Assembly (NCBI GenBank): GCA_015486015.1
Contig: WFSL01000030.1
Location: 1 to 22,011 of the forward strand
Direction of reading: 5' to 3'
Source: Aquificota bacterium
GTDB lineage: Bacteria > Thermosulfidibacterota > Thermosulfidibacteria > Thermosulfidibacterales > B14-G1
Length of the DNA stretch: 22,011 bases
Made by a program: the position numbers and the translations under genes. The notes beneath the pieces were generated by a model, which did not search any database, was not told where the DNA came from, and saw only the letters and a list, made by a program, of their open reading frames with translations. This document shows positions 1 to 7,901 of the stretch, piece by piece (position 1 is the stretch's first letter; each line of letters opens with the position of its first letter).

Positions 1-1
1 G

Positions 2-586
2 ACAGGGGGGGTGGGAATGGGAATAGACTGCCAAGTCCATAAGGGTATCCACGTATGGGAGGACCACTACATTGTTGAGATCGTTGATCCCAATGATGGG
101 AGACCCCTCCCCGACGGTGAAGAGGGTGAAATGGTGATCACTACCCTTACCCGTCAAGGGCTGCCTCTCATCCGGTATCGTACCAGGGACATCACCCGCA
201 TTGTCTCCAGAGAAAGGTGCGACTGTGGCCGTACCTGCCTGAGGATAGACAGGCTTAAGGGCCGCACCGATGACATGCTGAAGGTAAAGGGGGTAAACTT
301 CTACCCCATGCAGATAGAGGCCATCCTTATGCGCCATAAGGAGGTAGGGCCAGAGTACCAGATTCTGCTGGAAAAGAGGAAAGGGAAGGACCACGTGAAG
401 ATTGTGCTCGAGCTGAAGCCAGGGGTTACAGACGGGGACCTCCGTGATCACCTCTCTACCCATCTCTATGACTTACTGGGCTTCCGAGTAGAATTGGAAT
501 TAGTGCCAGAGGGCACAATCCCCAGGGCACCTGGAAAGGCCCAGAGGGTGGTGGACCTCCGGGGAAAGGGAGAGGGATCCGTTTAA
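2..586 (+). CDS. Phenylacetate-CoA ligase-type acyl-CoA synthetase, C-terminal part
   Basis: Partial gene; the reading frame is open to the left window edge, so only the last 194 residues are seen. The family forms an aryl- or acyl-adenylate and then the CoA thioester in the cytoplasm. Visible marks are the YRTRD segment typical of PaaK-like ligases, a CDCGRT cysteine pair, the hinge motif GRTDDMLKVKGVNFYP, and near the end the APGKAQRV segment carrying the likely catalytic lysine of the C-terminal lid. The family normally has about 430 residues. The substrate cannot be read from this part; phenylacetate, another aromatic acid or a short acid are all possible. It points the same way as the acyl-CoA oxidation cluster starting at 3365 but is separated from it by genes on the opposite strand. 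The family call is firm; the substrate is unknown. Confidence 0.9.
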   Translation, partial: TGGVGMGIDCQVHKGIHVWEDHYIVEIVDPNDGRPLPDGEEGEMVITTLTRQGLPLIRYRTRDITRIVSRERCDCGRTCLRIDRLKGRTDDMLKVKGVNFYPMQIEAILMRHKEVGPEYQILLEKRKGKDHVKIVLELKPGVTDGDLRDHLSTHLYDLLGFRVELELVPEGTIPRAPGKAQRVVDLRGKGEGSV

Positions 587-643
587 TCCCATCCAGGAAC
601 ACCTCATAAAAATCCTACCCCTTAAAGAGAAAGGATAGCTGAC

Positions 644-1495
644 ATGTGGATATTCTACACTATCCTAACGGCCTTCTTTTTGGCCTCATGCGATGCCATT
701 ACCAAGGACCTCCTTACCCGCCATTCCCCTTGGGAGGTTATCCAGGTCCGCTTCATATTGGCCACACTCTTCCTGGCACCCCTCTTTCCCATCTGGGGAA
801 TCCCTCGCCTGGATGCCACCTTCTGGCTCGCTGCAGGAACAGACCTACCCCTGGAGATCTTAGCCCTTCTTCTATACCTCAGGGCTATCGAGATCTCTCC
901 CCTCTCTCTCAGCTTACCGTTCCTATCTTTCACCCCCCTCTTCCTCCTGGTCACCTCCCGACTCATGGTAGGGGAGCACATATCCCCCCAGGCCACCATA
1001 GGCATCTCCCTTATGGTGGTAGGCTCGTACCTCCTCCAGGTGGGGAAGATAAAAGAAGGATTACTGGAGCCCTTGAGGGCCTTGGGGAGGGAAAAGGGCT
1101 CCATGCTAATGCTGCTCGTGGCCTTCATATACTCCATCACCTCCAACTTAGGAAAGATGGCCATTACCCACTCCTCTCCCCAGTTCTTTGCCCTCTTCTT
1201 CAGCATAGAGATGGCAGCGGTAACAGTGATGATACCCATAAAGGGGAAAAGGAGATTACATTTGAGGGAAAAAGGGATGGTCCTCATGGCCCTCCTATTT
1301 GCCCTTCACTACCTCTTCCACACCCTCGCCCTCAATCTGGCACGGGTCTCCTACATGATCTCCCTTAAGAGGACCGCCATCCTCTTTGGAGTAATTTATG
1401 GAAGGATACTCTACAAGGAAGAAGGGATAAGGGAACGCCTTTCAGGCGCAATGCTCATGGTGGCCGGGGCCATCCTCATCTCCATAGCCCCGTGA
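644..1495 (+). CDS. EamA/DMT-family membrane permease
   Basis: A 283-residue, very hydrophobic protein with about ten predicted membrane segments in two halves, the usual layout of drug/metabolite transporter (EamA) proteins. The N-terminal helix begins within the first five residues, followed by a basic loop (TKDLLTRHSPWEVIQVRF) like those after helix 1 in this family. The second half starts near residue 150 and has the usual short basic loops. The ATG at 644 is preceded by an AAAGGA-like ribosome site. Substrates of this family range from amino acids to nucleotides and metabolites and cannot be assigned. It lies 57 bases after the acyl-CoA ligase and may be co-transcribed with it. It ends four bases from the convergent pncB stop. 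Confidence 0.85.
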   Translation: MWIFYTILTAFFLASCDAITKDLLTRHSPWEVIQVRFILATLFLAPLFPIWGIPRLDATFWLAAGTDLPLEILALLLYLRAIEISPLSLSLPFLSFTPLFLLVTSRLMVGEHISPQATIGISLMVVGSYLLQVGKIKEGLLEPLRALGREKGSMLMLLVAFIYSITSNLGKMAITHSSPQFFALFFSIEMAAVTVMIPIKGKRRLHLREKGMVLMALLFALHYLFHTLALNLARVSYMISLKRTAILFGVIYGRILYKEEGIRERLSGAMLMVAGAILISIAP

Positions 1496-1504
1496 CCTGT
1501 CACG
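1491..1504. repeat. Inverted repeat spanning two convergent stop codons
   Basis: CGTGAC-CT-GTCACG is a perfect 6-base inverted repeat with a 2-base centre. It contains the TGA of the upstream permease gene and the stop of pncB on the other strand. A short stem with a 2-base loop is unlikely to fold well by itself, and there is no T-tract on either side, so it is not a standard intrinsic terminator. It may be a chance product of two facing stop codons. Confidence 0.3.
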
Positions 1505-2894
1505 TGCGGCGTTCCAGCTCTGTATAGGTCTCAACCAGTTTCGCTGTAAGGGCATCCAGGTACGGGGAGACCTCCACAGGGATCTCCTCCTCTGGATAGG
1601 GTTTCAGTTCCTTGTATCCCTGGGGGAGCCTACTCATGGCCTGAGCACACCTCGCCTGCACATCCCTGAGGGATGGAGGCTCATATACCACCTCTCCCCT
1701 CTCCATCACCTTCACTAACAGGGGATAACTCCCAGCAGGTGGGGCCTCCTCCTCAAGGGCGATCACATCCTTCACCCACATCCCCTTACCATCAAGTACC
1801 CTGTATACCTGCTTTCTGCCAGGGAGTGTCACCTTACCTTCTGAGAGCTTTATCCTTGGGCCCATATCGTCTTCCACCAGCTTATATACCCCCCCTAAGG
1901 AGGGGGAATCCCTACTGGTGCCCAGCTCGGTCCCCACCCCAAAGAAGTCCACCACCCCACCTTGCCCCAGGATGGTATGGATCTTGTACTCATTCAGATC
2001 CCCAGAGAGGAGGATCTTCACGTATCCCAGCCCTTCCTCATCCAGGATCTTGCGCACCTGGCGGCTCAGGGCCACCAGATCCCCACTGTCCAGCCTCACG
2101 CCCCTCAGCCTCTGGCCCCTCGCCTCCATCTCCTTGGCCACCACTGCCGCATGCCTGGCACCCTGGAGGGTGTCATAAGTGTCTATGAGCAAAAGGGCAT
2201 TGTTCGGGAAATCCTGGGCAAAGGCCCTAAAGGCCTCCAACTCCGTTTCGAAGGACATCACATAGGAGTGGGCCATGGTCCCGTAGACAGGGATGCCAAA
2301 GACTTGCCCCGCCAGGGTACAGGATGTGCCCACACAGCCCCCAATAAATGAGGCCCTGGCTACCTTCAGGGCAGCATCCGCCCCATGGTCCCTTCGTGGG
2401 GAAAAGTCCACCACTGCCCTCCCCTTGGCTGCCTGTACCACCCGGGAGGTTTTGGTGGCGATCATGGACTGGAAATTGATAGTATTTAACAGGAAGGTCT
2501 CCACGATCTGCGCCTCTATCCTGGGGGCCGTCACCCGCACCACTGGCTCTCCAGGAAAGAATATCTCCCCTTCAGGTATAGCCCACACAGTCCCTGTAAA
2601 CCGGAACCTCCTGAGATACTCCAGAAACTCTTGGGAGAAGAAACCCAAACCATCCAAGTAGGCGATGGCCTCAGGGGTGAAGCGCAAATGTGCCAGGTAG
2701 TATAGGACCTGCTCAAGGCCCGCCGCAATAAGATAAGACCTGTAAGGCGGTAGATGGCGTATAAAAAGATCGAAGGTGGTCACTTGGTTCTTCCCCCTCC
2801 TACAGTAACTATCGGCCATAGTAAGCTCGTACAGATCGGTGAGAAGGGCCATGTTCTCTCCATCTACCCACCCAAGGATAGGGGACCTGCTCAT
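1500..2894 (-). CDS. pncB: Nicotinate phosphoribosyltransferase
   Basis: A 464-residue enzyme of NAD salvage; it joins nicotinate to PRPP, usually with ATP hydrolysis, giving nicotinate mononucleotide in the cytoplasm. Family marks seen: TDLYELTMA near residues 19-27, RRDHG at 167-171, GTMAHSY with the likely phosphorylated histidine at 209, RLDSGDL and SGDLNE in the phosphate/PRPP region, and VGTELGTS further on. The length fits the longer bacterial type. The frame is open further upstream to a possible start at 2945. The ATG at 2894 is preferred because an AAGGAGAGG ribosome site lies five bases before it and because its ATGA overlaps the stop of the preceding small gene. This overlap suggests translational coupling. 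The product is secure. Confidence 0.95.
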   Translation of the reverse strand: MSRSPILGWVDGENMALLTDLYELTMADSYCRRGKNQVTTFDLFIRHLPPYRSYLIAAGLEQVLYYLAHLRFTPEAIAYLDGLGFFSQEFLEYLRRFRFTGTVWAIPEGEIFFPGEPVVRVTAPRIEAQIVETFLLNTINFQSMIATKTSRVVQAAKGRAVVDFSPRRDHGADAALKVARASFIGGCVGTSCTLAGQVFGIPVYGTMAHSYVMSFETELEAFRAFAQDFPNNALLLIDTYDTLQGARHAAVVAKEMEARGQRLRGVRLDSGDLVALSRQVRKILDEEGLGYVKILLSGDLNEYKIHTILGQGGVVDFFGVGTELGTSRDSPSLGGVYKLVEDDMGPRIKLSEGKVTLPGRKQVYRVLDGKGMWVKDVIALEEEAPPAGSYPLLVKVMERGEVVYEPPSLRDVQARCAQAMSRLPQGYKELKPYPEEEIPVEVSPYLDALTAKLVETYTELERRT

Positions 2895-3160
2895 GCCATC
2901 CTCTCCTTGTCCATAGCCACTACAATCTCGGCAAAGAGTTGCCAAAGGGCCTTGTCTATCTTGGAGTCCAACGGCTCATCTGGGTGGTAGTCTACCTCTA
3001 AGGCCTCCAAGAGTTCTTCCACCTCCAGCCCCTCATAGAGAAGGAACCTCTTCACTGTGACCGAAGCAGCTCTCTTCATCTCACGCCTGCTGGGGAAGCC
3101 CCTGCCCTCGATCATAGAAAGGGCCATCCTCAGCACCTCCTCTTTACCAATAATCCTCAT
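2891..3160 (-). CDS. Small conserved-looking protein of unknown function, upstream of pncB
   Basis: I do not recognise this 89-residue protein. It is charged and mostly helical in appearance, with basic N-terminal half ([18 protein letters not shown]) and an acidic middle ([21 protein letters not shown]), no cysteines, no membrane segment and no signal peptide. The ATG at 3160 is chosen, with a purine-rich GGTGGGTGAG just upstream; a GTG three codons earlier at 3169 is possible. Its TGA overlaps the pncB ATG as ATGA, so the two are very likely one transcript and translationally coupled. The coding signal is supported by this overlap and by the ribosome site placed within it. A role in NAD salvage is only suggested by position. 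Confidence 0.65.
   Translation of the reverse strand: MRIIGKEEVLRMALSMIEGRGFPSRREMKRAASVTVKRFLLYEGLEVEELLEALEVDYHPDEPLDSKIDKALWQLFAEIVVAMDKERMA
2900..2908 (-). promoter_or_regulatory. Ribosome binding site deciding the pncB start
   Basis: On the minus strand AAGGAGAGG ends five bases before the ATG at 2894. It lies inside the 3' end of the upstream small gene. This supports the internal ATG over the longer open frame beginning at 2945. Confidence 0.7.
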
Positions 3161-3315
3161 CTCACCCACCAGCAGTTTTACCCATACCCCAGAAGATCTT
3201 CTTTCTCAACCCAGTATGCTAAGACCCTCACTGTACAGAGACTTGAGGAACCCAACCTATGGTGGTTATATTTAATGGAGACTGTCATGGATTTGGTTTA
3301 ACTTAAGCCCTTTCC

Positions 3316-3344
3316 TTGACACCAAAAGTCCCTTTTAGTAAGAG
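3316..3344 (+). promoter_or_regulatory. Candidate promoter of the acyl-CoA oxidation cluster
   Basis: A perfect TTGACA (3316-3321) is followed after 17 bases by TAAGAG (3339-3344), 20 bases before the ATG of the XRE-cupin gene. The -35 is consensus; the -10 is weak. A second possibility further up is TTGAGG (3243-3248), 18 bases, TATATT (3267-3272). The region lies between divergent genes and is the natural place for a promoter. Autoregulation by the XRE protein is likely from family habit, but no clear operator was seen here. Confidence 0.45.
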
Positions 3345-3364
3345 AGCGTGGGGGACCTAAGAAA

Positions 3365-3988
3365 ATGGAAAAGCGGGAAAAGAGGCAACGTGACGTGTTA
3401 GAAAGGTTGAACTTAGGGGGGAAGATCAAGGCCCTGCGCCGCCGGAAGGGCTATACCCTCAAAGACGTCTCAGAGAGGACAGGGTTCTCGACAGCCTTGT
3501 TATCCCAAATCGAGAATAACATCGTCTCCCCACCCATCTCCACCCTCTGGAGGATAGCAGAGGTCCTGGAAACGAAGCTTCATTACTTCTTCCAAGAGAG
3601 TCCCCTGATGCTTCGAGATTACTTTGTGGTGAGAAAGGGGGAGGGAAAGCCTGTCTTTCGGCAGGAATCCAGGTACTCCATTACTTACTACTCCCTTGGG
3701 TATGGGAAAGAGGGGAGAATGATGGACCCCTATCTGGTGGAGTTCTCCGGCAGTGAGGAGAAGATAGAGCCCTTGGGCCATGTGGGGGAAGAGTTCCTCT
3801 ATGTGCTCAAGGGTGAGTTAGAACTCACCTACGGGGACAAGACTATTATTTTAAAGGAAGGGGATGCCATCTATTACGATTCCAGGGTGATGCATATGGC
3901 GAGAGGCTCAGCAGGTACTCTACTGCTGGCGGTGTTGTACACCGGCAGATCCAACAGCAAGGAAGGCCGTAAAAAACTGAGTGCTTAA
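3365..3988 (+). CDS. XRE-family transcriptional regulator with C-terminal cupin sensor
   Basis: A 207-residue DNA-binding protein. Residues 20-75 form a helix-turn-helix of the XRE/Cro type (KIKALRRRKGYTLKDVSERTG, then LLSQIENN). Residues 120-192 form a cupin barrel with HVGEEFLYVLKGELE, GDAIYYDS and a late histidine (H139, E142/E143, H177 are candidate metal or ligand contacts). Proteins of this design usually sense a small metabolite and control the operon they head. It is the first gene of the cluster and is followed after 13 bases by the thiolase, so it probably controls acyl-CoA oxidation. An acyl-CoA or organic acid ligand is an inference. The ATG has a GGGGGA ribosome site about nine bases upstream. 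Confidence 0.88.
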   Translation: MEKREKRQRDVLERLNLGGKIKALRRRKGYTLKDVSERTGFSTALLSQIENNIVSPPISTLWRIAEVLETKLHYFFQESPLMLRDYFVVRKGEGKPVFRQESRYSITYYSLGYGKEGRMMDPYLVEFSGSEEKIEPLGHVGEEFLYVLKGELELTYGDKTIILKEGDAIYYDSRVMHMARGSAGTLLLAVLYTGRSNSKEGRKKLSA

Positions 3989-4001
3989 AGGGGGACCAGC
4001 A

Positions 4002-5270
4002 ATGGGAGAAAAAAGGAAGTTAGGTAGAGGGGTTTGTATAGTGGGTGCTGGAATGTCAAGGTTCGACATGTATAAGGACAAAGATTCCAAGCAGTTATTT
4101 GCCGAGGCCTTTAAGGAATGCATAGACTCTGTAGACAAGGGGATAGACCCCAAAGAGATCCAGGCCATGTGGTTGGGAAACTTTACTAATGACTTCTTCA
4201 TCCATCAGGGCCATTGGGGGCCCATCATCTCGGACCTGTTAGGGCTCCCTCCAAAGCCTGCGACGAGGACAGAGGGAGCTTGCGCATCAAGCACCTTAGC
4301 AGTCAAGGATGCCGCTTATGCTATTGCATCAGGGATGTACGACATCGTCTTGGCAGGGGGCGTGGAAGAGATGTCAAAGATCTCCACTGAGGCGGTGTCC
4401 GAAGGACTGGCATTAGCGGGTTCCCCCTATGAGGTGTATGAAGGATTCACTTTCCCCGCTGTGTTCGGTGCAATAGCCACTGCATACTTTGCCAAGTACG
4501 GGGCCACATGGGAAGACCTCAACTACGTAACAGTGAAGAGCCACGAGAACGCCAAACTCAACCCAAAGGCACAGTTCAACATGACTATAAAAGACATCAT
4601 GAACCTAAGGATAGAGAAGTACAAAAAGAAGGGGCAACCTGTGCCAGAGTGGAAGGACGAGTATGAGGCCCTGCGTGATCCCAGGTTTAATCCTGTAGTT
4701 GCATGGCCTATGCGCCTCTTCGACTGCTGTCCCATAAGTGATGGAGCCGCATGTGTCCTGTTGGTGGCAGAGGAGATAGCCCATATGTTTACCGATCACC
4801 CCATTTACATTATTGGCATGGGGCAGGGTAGTGGCAGGGCCTTACATGACTGTCCGAGCCTTACCTCCCTCGAGGCCAACAAGCATGCTGCAAAAGAGGC
4901 ATACGAGATGGCAGGGCTAACGCCAAAGGACATCCAGTTTGCCGAGGTGCACGACTGCTTCAGTATTGCCGAGCTCATCCATATAGAAGACCTGGGCTTT
5001 TGCAAAGAGGGTACAGCGTATAGGTTCGTCAGAGAAGGTGGCACAAGGCTAAATGGCCCTATGCCCATCAATACCTCGGGTGGACTCAAGTGCAAGGGGC
5101 ATCCTGTGGGTGCTACTGGTGCAGCGCAGATGGTGGAGGTATGGCACCAATTGAGAGGGGAGGCGGGCCCGAGGCAGATCCCCAATGGGGACTTGCATAT
5201 CGGGGCCTCTCAGAACCTCGGAGGGACAGGCGGTACCTGCACCTTTATGATCTTTTCCAACGAAAAATAG
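4002..5270 (+). CDS. SCP2-type thiolase (acetyl-CoA acetyltransferase family)
   Basis: A 422-residue thiolase. The family cleaves 3-ketoacyl-CoA with CoA, or runs the reverse condensation. The likely nucleophile is C94 in EGACASSTLA; HDCF at 317-320 replaces the NEAF box of classical thiolases, and the CKGHPVGATG loop carries C364 and H367. These mark the SCP2-like branch, which often needs a DUF35 zinc-ribbon partner, and such a gene follows after 14 bases. The ATG at 4002 is preferred to a GTG at 3981 because of AAAGGGGG just upstream. An insert of roughly 25-30 charged residues lies before the AWPMRLFDCCPISDGA motif. Related pairs include BbsAB-like benzoylsuccinyl-CoA thiolases and archaeal acetoacetyl-CoA thiolases. 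Whether this one handles acetoacetyl-CoA, a longer chain or an aromatic substrate is open. Confidence 0.9.
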   Translation: MGEKRKLGRGVCIVGAGMSRFDMYKDKDSKQLFAEAFKECIDSVDKGIDPKEIQAMWLGNFTNDFFIHQGHWGPIISDLLGLPPKPATRTEGACASSTLAVKDAAYAIASGMYDIVLAGGVEEMSKISTEAVSEGLALAGSPYEVYEGFTFPAVFGAIATAYFAKYGATWEDLNYVTVKSHENAKLNPKAQFNMTIKDIMNLRIEKYKKKGQPVPEWKDEYEALRDPRFNPVVAWPMRLFDCCPISDGAACVLLVAEEIAHMFTDHPIYIIGMGQGSGRALHDCPSLTSLEANKHAAKEAYEMAGLTPKDIQFAEVHDCFSIAELIHIEDLGFCKEGTAYRFVREGGTRLNGPMPINTSGGLKCKGHPVGATGAAQMVEVWHQLRGEAGPRQIPNGDLHIGASQNLGGTGGTCTFMIFSNEK

Positions 5271-5284
5271 GGGGAGAGGAGACC

Positions 5285-5716
5285 ATGGAAGAGAGGTACT
5301 TTAACGACATCTCTTATAAGCAGTTCCTCAATGAAGAGAGGCTTATGGGGTCAAGATGCAAGGGGTGTGGGACCCTATGCTTTCCACCGCGGCCCATATG
5401 TACAAATTGTTACAGCACAGATATGGAATGGGCAGAGCTCAAGGGTAACGGGAAGCTCGCAGGTTTTAGCTCCATCTTTGTTCCACCCGCATTTATGGCA
5501 GAAGAGGGCTTTGATAGAAAGCACCCTTACGTCGTGGGGGTTGTAGAGTTGGAGGAGGGCGTGAGGGCAGTGGGACGCATCGTGGGGGTGGATGCCAATA
5601 GACCAGAGACTATAAAGATAGGGACCCCCGTAAAGGCAGAGTTCATCCATTTTGGCGAGGGTGACCAAATGAGGACACACTTGGCCTTCAGGCCGGTCGA
5701 AGGAGGTGCATCATGA
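5285..5716 (+). CDS. DUF35 zinc-ribbon/OB-fold protein, thiolase partner
   Basis: A 143-residue protein with four cysteines of a rubredoxin-like zinc ribbon at C25, C28, C39 and C42 (CKGCG then CTNC), followed by an OB-fold-like half. DUF35 proteins bind SCP2-type thiolases as an accessory subunit, bridging enzymes or helping CoA substrate binding; BbsA of anaerobic toluene breakdown is an example. The frame is open further left, but the ATG at 5285 has GGGGGAGAGGAG upstream and gives the normal family start. Its stop overlaps the next start as ATGA. Placed right after the thiolase, it is almost certainly that enzyme's partner. Confidence 0.88.
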   Translation: MEERYFNDISYKQFLNEERLMGSRCKGCGTLCFPPRPICTNCYSTDMEWAELKGNGKLAGFSSIFVPPAFMAEEGFDRKHPYVVGVVELEEGVRAVGRIVGVDANRPETIKIGTPVKAEFIHFGEGDQMRTHLAFRPVEGGAS

Positions 5717-6576
5717 AGCTTGAGGATATCAGAAAGGTGGGAGTAGTGGGTGCTGGCACCATGGGCAATGGGATTGCCCAAGTGTGCGCTATGGCAGGCT
5801 ACCAGGTAGTCATGAGAGACGTCACCATGGAGTTGGCCCAGAGGGGGTTAAACACCATAAAGAAGAGCTTAGACAGATTGATAAAGAAAGGGAGCCTCTC
5901 TGAAGGCGACAAGGGCGCTGTCCTCTCACGCATCCAGCTCACAGAGAAACTGGAGGACCTCGCAGATGCGGACTTTGTGGTAGAGGCTGTCACGGAGAAT
6001 GTAGAGATCAAAGAGGGGGTTTTCAAAACCCTGGATGGGCTCTGCCGCCCTGAGGTGATCCTGGCCAGCAATACCTCCTCCATTTCTATTACCAAGATCG
6101 CCAGTTTCACCAAAAGGCCCAGTCAGGTGATCGGCATGCACTTCATGAACCCCGTGCCTGTAATGAAACTCATAGAGGTGATCAAAGGGCTCCAGACATC
6201 CAAAGAGACCGCGGATCTGGTGGTAGCCTTGTCTGAAAAACTGGGGAAGGTGCCCGTGGTAATCCAGGACTCACCCGGTTTTGTCTCCAACAGGGTCCTC
6301 ATGCCCATGATAAATGAGGCCATCTTTGCCTTATACGAAGGGGTAGGTTCTCCAGAGGCCATAGACACCATCATGAGGCTTGGCGCTAACCATCCCATGG
6401 GCCCACTGACCCTGGCCGATCTCATCGGCTTAGATACCACCCTCTATATCCTTCAGGTCATGTACGACAGCTTCGGAGATCCCAAGTACAGGCCCTGTCC
6501 CCTTTTAGTGAAGATGGTAGATGCAGGGTACTTAGGGAGAAAATCCGGTAAGGGTTTCTACGATTACAGCAAATAG
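5713..6576 (+). CDS. 3-hydroxyacyl-CoA dehydrogenase (3-hydroxybutyryl-CoA type)
   Basis: A 287-residue NAD(P)-dependent enzyme oxidising (S)-3-hydroxyacyl-CoA to 3-ketoacyl-CoA, or the reverse. GAGTMG at 13-18 is the Rossmann dinucleotide loop. The catalytic set is visible: S122 in SNTSS, H143 in GMHFMNP, E155, and N193 in GFVSNR. The size is that of single-domain Hbd/PaaH-type enzymes, not fused to a hydratase. An AGGAGGTG ribosome site at 5701-5708 lies four bases before the ATG, which overlaps the DUF35 stop as ATGA. A four-carbon substrate is the usual one for this size class, but other acyl chains are possible. The next gene starts nine bases after its stop. Confidence 0.93.
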   Translation: MKLEDIRKVGVVGAGTMGNGIAQVCAMAGYQVVMRDVTMELAQRGLNTIKKSLDRLIKKGSLSEGDKGAVLSRIQLTEKLEDLADADFVVEAVTENVEIKEGVFKTLDGLCRPEVILASNTSSISITKIASFTKRPSQVIGMHFMNPVPVMKLIEVIKGLQTSKETADLVVALSEKLGKVPVVIQDSPGFVSNRVLMPMINEAIFALYEGVGSPEAIDTIMRLGANHPMGPLTLADLIGLDTTLYILQVMYDSFGDPKYRPCPLLVKMVDAGYLGRKSGKGFYDYSK

Positions 6577-6585
6577 GGGGGCATA

Positions 6586-7728
6586 ATGAGGTTCGAGTTT
6601 ACTGAAGAGCAAAAGATGGTCAGGGACATGGTCCGACGCTTTGCAGACGATGTCCTAAAACCCAAGGCCGCTGAAATGGATAAGGAGTGTAAGATCTACC
6701 CTGAGATTATCAAGCAGTTAGGGGAACTGGGGCTACTGGGGGTATACATCCCTGAGGAGTATGGTGGCGCAGGGATGGACGTGATCTGTTACGCCACAGC
6801 CGTGGAGGAGATCAGCAGGGGTTGTGCCTCTACAGGCATCCTTGTCTCTGCACACACCTCCTTAGTGGTGGATCCCATTTACCACTATGGGACGGAGGAG
6901 CAGAAGAGAAAGTATCTGGTACCCCTCGCTAAAGGTGAAAAGGTGGCTGCCCACGCCATGACAGAGCCAGGGGCGGGCACAGATGTGGTCTCTATCTCCA
7001 CCACGGCCAAGAGGGAAGGGGACTATTACATCTTAAACGGCACCAAACACTTCATCACAAACGGGGCAGAGGCAGGGATATATTTGATCTTCGCTATGAC
7101 GGACAAGGAGAAACGTCACAAAGGGATGAGTGCATTTATTGTCGAGCGGGATACCCCTGGTTTCTCCATTGGAAAGCTGGAGCATAAACTGGGGATCCGG
7201 GCCACCTCCACAGCAGAGCTCATATTAGAGAACTGCAAGGTGCCTGCCGATAACCTGCTGGGAGAAGAGGGACGGGGCTTCTACATCGCCATGGACTGCT
7301 ACGATGGGGGACGCATAGGTGTGGCAGCCCAGGCTGTTGGTATCGCTCAGGCTGCTTACGAAGAAGCAGTAGAGTTTGCCAAGACCAGGATCCAGTTTGG
7401 CCAGCCCATAGCAAAGTTCCAAGCCATCCAGTTCAAGCTAGCAGACATGGCAACCATGATAGAGGCCGCCAGATTGCTCTATCTAAAGGCAGCTTGGCTG
7501 AAGCAGGAGGGCAAGCCCTACTACCAGCTCTCGGCCATGGCCAAACTCTTCGCCTCAGAGGTGGCCATGGATGTAACCAGGGAGGCTATCCAGATCCACG
7601 GTGGATACGGATACACAGAGGATTACTCCGTAGAGAGACATTACAGGGATGCCAAGATCACCGAGATTTACGAGGGCACCTCAGAGGCCCAGCGCCTCAC
7701 TATCGCCAGGAACCTGTTGAAAGGGTGA
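6586..7728 (+). CDS. Acyl-CoA dehydrogenase (short/medium-chain type)
   Basis: A 380-residue FAD enzyme that makes the 2,3-double bond in acyl-CoA and passes electrons to EtfAB. Family marks are MTEPGAGTDV in the FAD-binding middle domain, FITNGAEA, and EIYEGTSEAQR near the end, where E363 of YEGT is the likely catalytic base. That placement is the one in butyryl-CoA, short- and medium-chain enzymes, rather than the isovaleryl type. The length is normal. The gene closes the first half of the cluster, and etfB and etfA follow after a 173-base gap, which fits their role as electron acceptor. The exact chain length is not determined from sequence. Confidence 0.94.
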   Translation: MRFEFTEEQKMVRDMVRRFADDVLKPKAAEMDKECKIYPEIIKQLGELGLLGVYIPEEYGGAGMDVICYATAVEEISRGCASTGILVSAHTSLVVDPIYHYGTEEQKRKYLVPLAKGEKVAAHAMTEPGAGTDVVSISTTAKREGDYYILNGTKHFITNGAEAGIYLIFAMTDKEKRHKGMSAFIVERDTPGFSIGKLEHKLGIRATSTAELILENCKVPADNLLGEEGRGFYIAMDCYDGGRIGVAAQAVGIAQAAYEEAVEFAKTRIQFGQPIAKFQAIQFKLADMATMIEAARLLYLKAAWLKQEGKPYYQLSAMAKLFASEVAMDVTREAIQIHGGYGYTEDYSVERHYRDAKITEIYEGTSEAQRLTIARNLLKG

Positions 7729-7773
7729 TCAGAGCCCATGGTGCTGCCCTTACCTAAATAGGGATTGGGACTC

Positions 7774-7827
7774 GAAGGGGCCCCTGAAGAAGAGAGGGTT
7801 TATCTCTCTCTATATTTCTGCCCCTTC
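7774..7827 (+). repeat. Nested stem-loop between acyl-CoA dehydrogenase and etfB
   Basis: GAAGGGG (7774-7780) pairs with CCCCTTC (7821-7827), and inside it AGAGAG (7791-7796) pairs with CTCTCT (7804-7809). The next bases are ATGTTTACAGTTT, not a clean T-run, so this is at best a weak terminator. It could also be an mRNA processing or stabilising stem that sets different levels of the genes on each side. A GGGGCCCC palindrome at 7777-7784 competes with the outer stem. Confidence 0.45.
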
Positions 7828-7830
7828 ATG

Positions 7831-7859
7831 TTTACAGTTTCACAAGAGGGTGGTAAGAG
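7831..7859 (+). promoter_or_regulatory. Candidate internal promoter for etfB
   Basis: TTTACA (7831-7836), a 17-base spacer and TAAGAG (7854-7859). The layout, including the same TAAGAG -10-like hexamer, matches the candidate ahead of the XRE-cupin gene at 3316-3344. It sits just downstream of the stem-loop and just upstream of the palindrome at 7866. Transcription would start near the palindrome. Confidence 0.4.
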
Positions 7860-7865
7860 AAATGA

Positions 7866-7881
7866 GTGAATGTTCATTCAC
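7866..7881. promoter_or_regulatory. Palindromic operator candidate ahead of etfB
   Basis: GTGAATG-TT-CATTCAC has perfect 7-base arms around a 2-base centre. It lies 20 bases before the etfB ATG and just after the candidate -10, where a bound repressor would block transcription start. The TGAATG/CATTCA half-sites resemble those of TetR-family fatty-acid regulators such as Bacillus FadR, but the spacing here is shorter. No TetR gene is in the window; the local regulator is an XRE-cupin protein. The palindrome is directly visible; its function is inferred. Confidence 0.55.
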
Positions 7882-7901
7882 ATTTGAAGAGGGGGAGTGA
7901 G

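Noticed and set aside
646-1368. Second long open frame inside the DMT permease gene
   Set aside because: Proline/glycine/histidine-rich with no family look; it is a shadow frame of a real membrane-protein gene.
5090-5284. Upstream extension of the DUF35 gene inside the thiolase gene
   Set aside because: It overlaps conserved thiolase catalytic blocks; the ATG at 5285 has its own ribosome site and gives the family length.
7777-7784. GGGGCCCC palindrome considered as an operator
   Set aside because: Too short and low in complexity; better explained as part of the larger stem.
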